Shown piece after piece: positions 61,085 through 64,000 of a stretch of 64,000 bases of DNA (within the stretch, counting starts at the first letter, position 1; each line of letters starts with the position of its first letter). The notes under the pieces were generated by a model that was not told the DNA's origin, searched no databases, and was given only the letters and a program-made list of their open reading frames with translations. The position numbers and the translations under genes are program-made. Source of the DNA: Zea mays (Eukaryota; Streptophyta; Magnoliopsida; Poales; Poaceae); contig NC_050098.1 of NCBI RefSeq assembly GCF_902167145.1, positions 137,544,207-137,608,206 of the forward strand. The letters are read 5' to 3'.

Positions 61085-63997
61085 CTAGGGGTAAAACTTT
61101 CTGAGGTGCTCTATGTTCCAGGAGTTCCCAACTTCTGTGCCATCCATCTGGGTGAGGCGATACGATCCGGGCCGCGTGACCTCTGCTACTATGAAAGGCC
61201 CTTCCCATAAGGGTGACAACTTGTGCCGTCCCTCCCCCGTTAGAATTCGGCGGAGGACGAGGTCTCCTATCGAAAAGAAACGTTGCCGCACAGCCTTGTC
61301 GTGATAGCGCCTTAGAGTCTGCTGGTACCGTGCTGATTGGATTACTGCATTCAGTCGTTCTTCCTCAAGTACATCAATATCCTCCAGCCTGGTGGCCTCG
61401 GCTTCTGCTATGCTTTCGAAGATCAGTCTTGGTGCCCCAAACTTGAGATCAGTAGGTAGCACCGCCTCCGACCCATAGACCATGAAGAAAGGAGTGTTTC
61501 CATGCAGGGCTCGGCTAGGTTGGGTTCTCAGGCTCCAAACAACATAAGGCAGCTCTCTTATCCATTTTCCTGCGAATTTTTCATTCTTATCGAAGACCCT
61601 TTTCCTGAGTGCCTCCAATATCATTCCGTTGGCTCGCTCAACCTGCCCGTTGGCTCTTGGATGTGCTACAAATGCGTACTTGATCTGAATGCTCTTTTGC
61701 TCGCAGAAGTCAAAGAATTCTGAACTGGTGAAGTTGGATCCCAAGTCAGTGATGATACTGTTTGGTATCCCGAATCTGAATATTATGCTTTGTATGAATT
61801 CCACAGCTTTAGCAGAGGTTAAAGAAGCAATGGGCTGGAACTCTATCCATTTAGTGAATTTGTCAATTGCCACCAATACATGGGTATATCCTCCTTGAGC
61901 TTTCTTGAAAGGTCCAATCATATCCAGTCCCCAGCATGCGAAAGGCCAAGTTACTGGTATGGTCTGTAGCTGCTGTGCTGGCATGTGCTGTTGTTTTGAC
62001 AGGTATTGGCAAGCTTCGCATCTCTGAACTAACTCAGCTGCATCGTTCTTCGCCGTCGGCCAATAGAATCCTGACCTGAAAACCTTCCCGACTAGTGTTC
62101 TGGATGCTGCATGTACTCCACACTGCCCTGCATGGACTTCCTCCAGAAGTTGCTTCCCGGTGGACGGGAGAACGCACTTCATGAGGGCGCCTGACGCGCC
62201 CCTCCTGTATAATACCTCCCCAATGAGTGTATAATGAGCTGATTGTCTGGCAATTCGCTCTGCCGAGTTCTTGTCATCTGGTTCTTCTTCATTCTTTATA
62301 TACTTAATAATCGGCCGTCTCCAGTCATCAGAGTCTGACTCGGGTTGATCTATGATGTTGCACTCTTCTGTTTGATCCATCGAGATACTTGGCTGGAGAA
62401 TTTCTTGCACGAAGACCCCGGGCGGGACCTGAGTCCGACCGGATCCGAGCTTGGACAGTACATCGGCCGCCGTGTTCCGATCTCTTTCTATATGATGAAA
62501 CTCCAGAGCCTCGAATTTATCTTCCAGCTTTCGGACGGCGGCGCAGTATTTTCCCATTGAATCACTTGAACAATCCCATTCCTTGTTTATCTGGCTGATG
62601 ACTACCAGAGAATCTCCATATACCATCAGTCTTTTGATGCCCAGTGATATGGCGATGTTTAATCCGTGTATCAAAGCTTCATACTCGGCTGCGTTGTTAG
62701 AGGCCGGGAATAGCAACTGGAGAGCATACTTGAGGTGTTCGCCTCCAGGTGCAGTGAAGAGAATCCCTGCTCCTGCTCCCTGCAGCTTCAGCGAGCCATC
62801 AAAATACATTCGCCATACTTCTGCCGTCTCTGGATTGTCTGGAACTTGCTGTTCTGTCCACTCTGATACGAAATCAACCAGTGCTTGAGTTTTGATGGCA
62901 GTGCGAGGTCGGAACTCGATATCGTGGGATCCCAACTCGCAAGCCCACTTGGCTATTCGGCCAATGGCTTCCTTGTTGTGAAGAATGTCCCCTATTGGAA
63001 AACCAGTAACTACTATGACTTTGTGGTCGTCAAAGTAGTGACGCAGCTTGCGGGCAGTTAGAAGTACTGCATATAATAGCTTCTGAACCTGAGGATACTT
63101 TTTCTTCGAGGGGCCTAGAACTTCGCTGATGAAGTAAACAGGATGTTGTACCGGATAGGCATGCCCTTCTTCTACTCGCTCGACTACCAACGCGATGCTT
63201 ACCACGTGAGTCGTGCAAGAGATATACAACAACAAATCTTCAGCCGGTTGAGTCGGCGTAGCTCGCCGGGGTGGTTTCAATACTGGTGGTGTTGTCAAGA
63301 ATTTCTTCAGTGCGTCTAGAGCTTCTTGTGCTTCTGAAGTCCACTGAAACTTATCCACCTTCTTGAGTAGCTTGTAAAATGGCAAACCTTTTTCTCCCAG
63401 CCTGGATATGAATCTGCTCAGAGCTGCCATACATCCAGTGAGCCGCTGAACCTTCTTTTGTGACCGAGGAGCTTCCATCTTCATGATAGCTTCAATCTTA
63501 TCTGGACTAGCCTCAATTCCCCGGTGGCTGACGATAAATCCGAGCAACTTTCCTGCTGGTACCCCGAAAACACATTTTTCAGGATTGAGCTTCCATCTAT
63601 ATCTTCTCAGGCTGTTGAAAACCAACTGTAAATCTTCGATGAAGTTTTCCGAATTCTCTGTTTTGATCACCACGTCATCTACGTAAGCCTCCACACGCTT
63701 GCCCCAGTGATCGGCTAAGCATGTTTGAATGGCTCTCTGATAAGTCGCTCCAGCGTTTTTGAGGCCAAACGGCATGGAGGTATAACAGAAAGCACCAAAC
63801 GGGGTGATGAACGCCGTTTTTTCCTCGTCTTCTTTTGCCAAACTTATCTGATGATACCCGGAATAGCAATCTAAGAAAGACAGCACAGAACATCCAGCGG
63901 TGGAATCCACCACTTGATCTATCCTTGGGAGCCCGAAGGGATCCTTCGGACAGTGTTTGTTGAGATCAGTATAGTCGACGCACATGCGCCAATCCAC
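61085..63997 (-). CDS. pol: TatB pol: RT, RNase H, second RNase H, integrase (partial)
   Basis: The minus-strand frame runs from the window edge to TAG at 61085 without a break. In order it has RT (RMCVDYTDLNKHCPKDPFGL, SFLDCYSGYHQI, AYVDDVVIKT), an RT-linked RNase H-like region, and then a second, archaeal-type RNase H (WRMYFDGSLKLQGAGAGILF, NNAAEYEALIHGL, HIERDRNTAADVLSKLG). Integrase follows, with H2C2 finger (HAGQCGVHAASRT, CEACQYLSKQ), DDE core (GLDMIGPF, ITDLGSNF, GQVERANG) and the end IEHLRKFYP. The dual RNase H is a hallmark of the Tat lineage. Leu follows the second catalytic Asp where Asn is usual. The N-terminal protease and gag lie outside the window. Confidence 0.93.
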   Translation of the reverse strand: MDWRMCVDYTDLNKHCPKDPFGLPRIDQVVDSTAGCSVLSFLDCYSGYHQISLAKEDEEKTAFITPFGAFCYTSMPFGLKNAGATYQRAIQTCLADHWGKRVEAYVDDVVIKTENSENFIEDLQLVFNSLRRYRWKLNPEKCVFGVPAGKLLGFIVSHRGIEASPDKIEAIMKMEAPRSQKKVQRLTGCMAALSRFISRLGEKGLPFYKLLKKVDKFQWTSEAQEALDALKKFLTTPPVLKPPRRATPTQPAEDLLLYISCTTHVVSIALVVERVEEGHAYPVQHPVYFISEVLGPSKKKYPQVQKLLYAVLLTARKLRHYFDDHKVIVVTGFPIGDILHNKEAIGRIAKWACELGSHDIEFRPRTAIKTQALVDFVSEWTEQQVPDNPETAEVWRMYFDGSLKLQGAGAGILFTAPGGEHLKYALQLLFPASNNAAEYEALIHGLNIAISLGIKRLMVYGDSLVVISQINKEWDCSSDSMGKYCAAVRKLEDKFEALEFHHIERDRNTAADVLSKLGSGRTQVPPGVFVQEILQPSISMDQTEECNIIDQPESDSDDWRRPIIKYIKNEEEPDDKNSAERIARQSAHYTLIGEVLYRRGASGALMKCVLPSTGKQLLEEVHAGQCGVHAASRTLVGKVFRSGFYWPTAKNDAAELVQRCEACQYLSKQQHMPAQQLQTIPVTWPFACWGLDMIGPFKKAQGGYTHVLVAIDKFTKWIEFQPIASLTSAKAVEFIQSIIFRFGIPNSIITDLGSNFTSSEFFDFCEQKSIQIKYAFVAHPRANGQVERANGMILEALRKRVFDKNEKFAGKWIRELPYVVWSLRTQPSRALHGNTPFFMVYGSEAVLPTDLKFGAPRLIFESIAEAEATRLEDIDVLEEERLNAVIQSARYQQTLRRYHDKAVRQRFFSIGDLVLRRILTGEGRHKLSPLWEGPFIVAEVTRPGSYRLTQMDGTEVGNSWNIEHLRKFYP

Positions 63998-64000
63998 TTT

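Larger units (their letters stand above)
45491..64000 (-). mobile_element. TatB: Cinful/Zeon-like Tat-lineage element, minus strand, partial
   Basis: On the plus strand the element begins with its inverted 3' LTR (45491-45529 plus 55308-55897, split by Tek2; 629 bp when joined). A polypurine tract, a region with repeated G-tract/hairpin modules, a plus-strand antisense gene (57046-60340), an 89-bp tandem array and a minus-strand pol (61085 to past 64000) follow. A second RNase H domain between RT/RNase H and integrase marks the Tat lineage. LTR size and sequence recall maize Cinful/Zeon. Gag and 5' LTR lie beyond the window. Confidence 0.85.

Overview
The window looks like intergenic DNA from a large grass genome, most likely maize (Zea mays) or a close relative. 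That call is inference from the transposon families (Sirevirus Opie/Ji-type copia, Huck-like and Cinful/Zeon-like Tat elements, Tekay/Prem1-type chromoviruses) and from how they are nested. I see no complete host gene. Host-derived sequence is limited to broken pieces: a Myb/SANT-like tail at the left edge, and exon fragments of a BSK-type kinase and a HOX1A/HAZ1-type PHD-homeodomain gene near 19 kb. Family names come from memory of their signature sequences; clade calls come from domains I can read in the translations.

Layout. 1-581: Myb/SANT-like fragment. 582-2850: no gene, one weak LTR-like block. About 2850-4809: right-hand end of a Tat-lineage element (TatA) with an antisense ORF. 4810-8212: decayed CACTA (En/Spm) transposase-associated gene. 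8297-17806: complete Sirevirus copia element with matching TATAT target duplications inside a TA microsatellite. 17845-20880: captured host exon fragments, a 112-bp duplicate of the CACTA tail, and CACTA-type subterminal repeats. 20880-22350: two LINE fragments in opposite orientation. 22876-23250: Stowaway-like MITE. 23463-24550: minisatellite of about 40 bp per unit. 24551-25850: unrecognised. From 25851 to the window end lies a nested stack. A Huck-like Tat element with pol deleted begins at 25851. A 15-kb chromovirus (Tek1, 30278-45261) sits in its antisense gene. A Cinful/Zeon-like Tat element (TatB, minus strand, from 45491 past the window end) sits 229 bp further along in that same gene. 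A young, intact chromovirus (Tek2, 45530-55302, target duplication TTGCC) sits inside TatB's LTR.

How it works together. Each autonomous-type element carries the usual gag, protease, reverse transcriptase/RNase H and integrase between LTRs, with primer-binding site and polypurine tract. The most interesting parts are extras. The Tat elements carry a separate gene on the opposite strand with its own TATA box. In TatB and the Huck-like element it has clear GT-AG introns and a coiled-coil C-terminus. In TatB it runs toward pol, and an 89-bp hairpin-bearing tandem array lies between the two 3' ends. Tek1 has an additional coiled-coil ORF before gag and exon-like, phase-compatible coding segments inside its LTRs. 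Decay shows as single in-frame stops (Huck-like gag, TatB antisense gene, Tek1 pre-gag ORF), a frameshift in Tek1 integrase, and loss of pol in the Huck-like element. LTR comparison by eye ranks the insertions: Tek2 youngest (about 4 substitutions in 2.36 kb), then Tek1 and the Sirevirus (each about 0.6-0.8% diverged).
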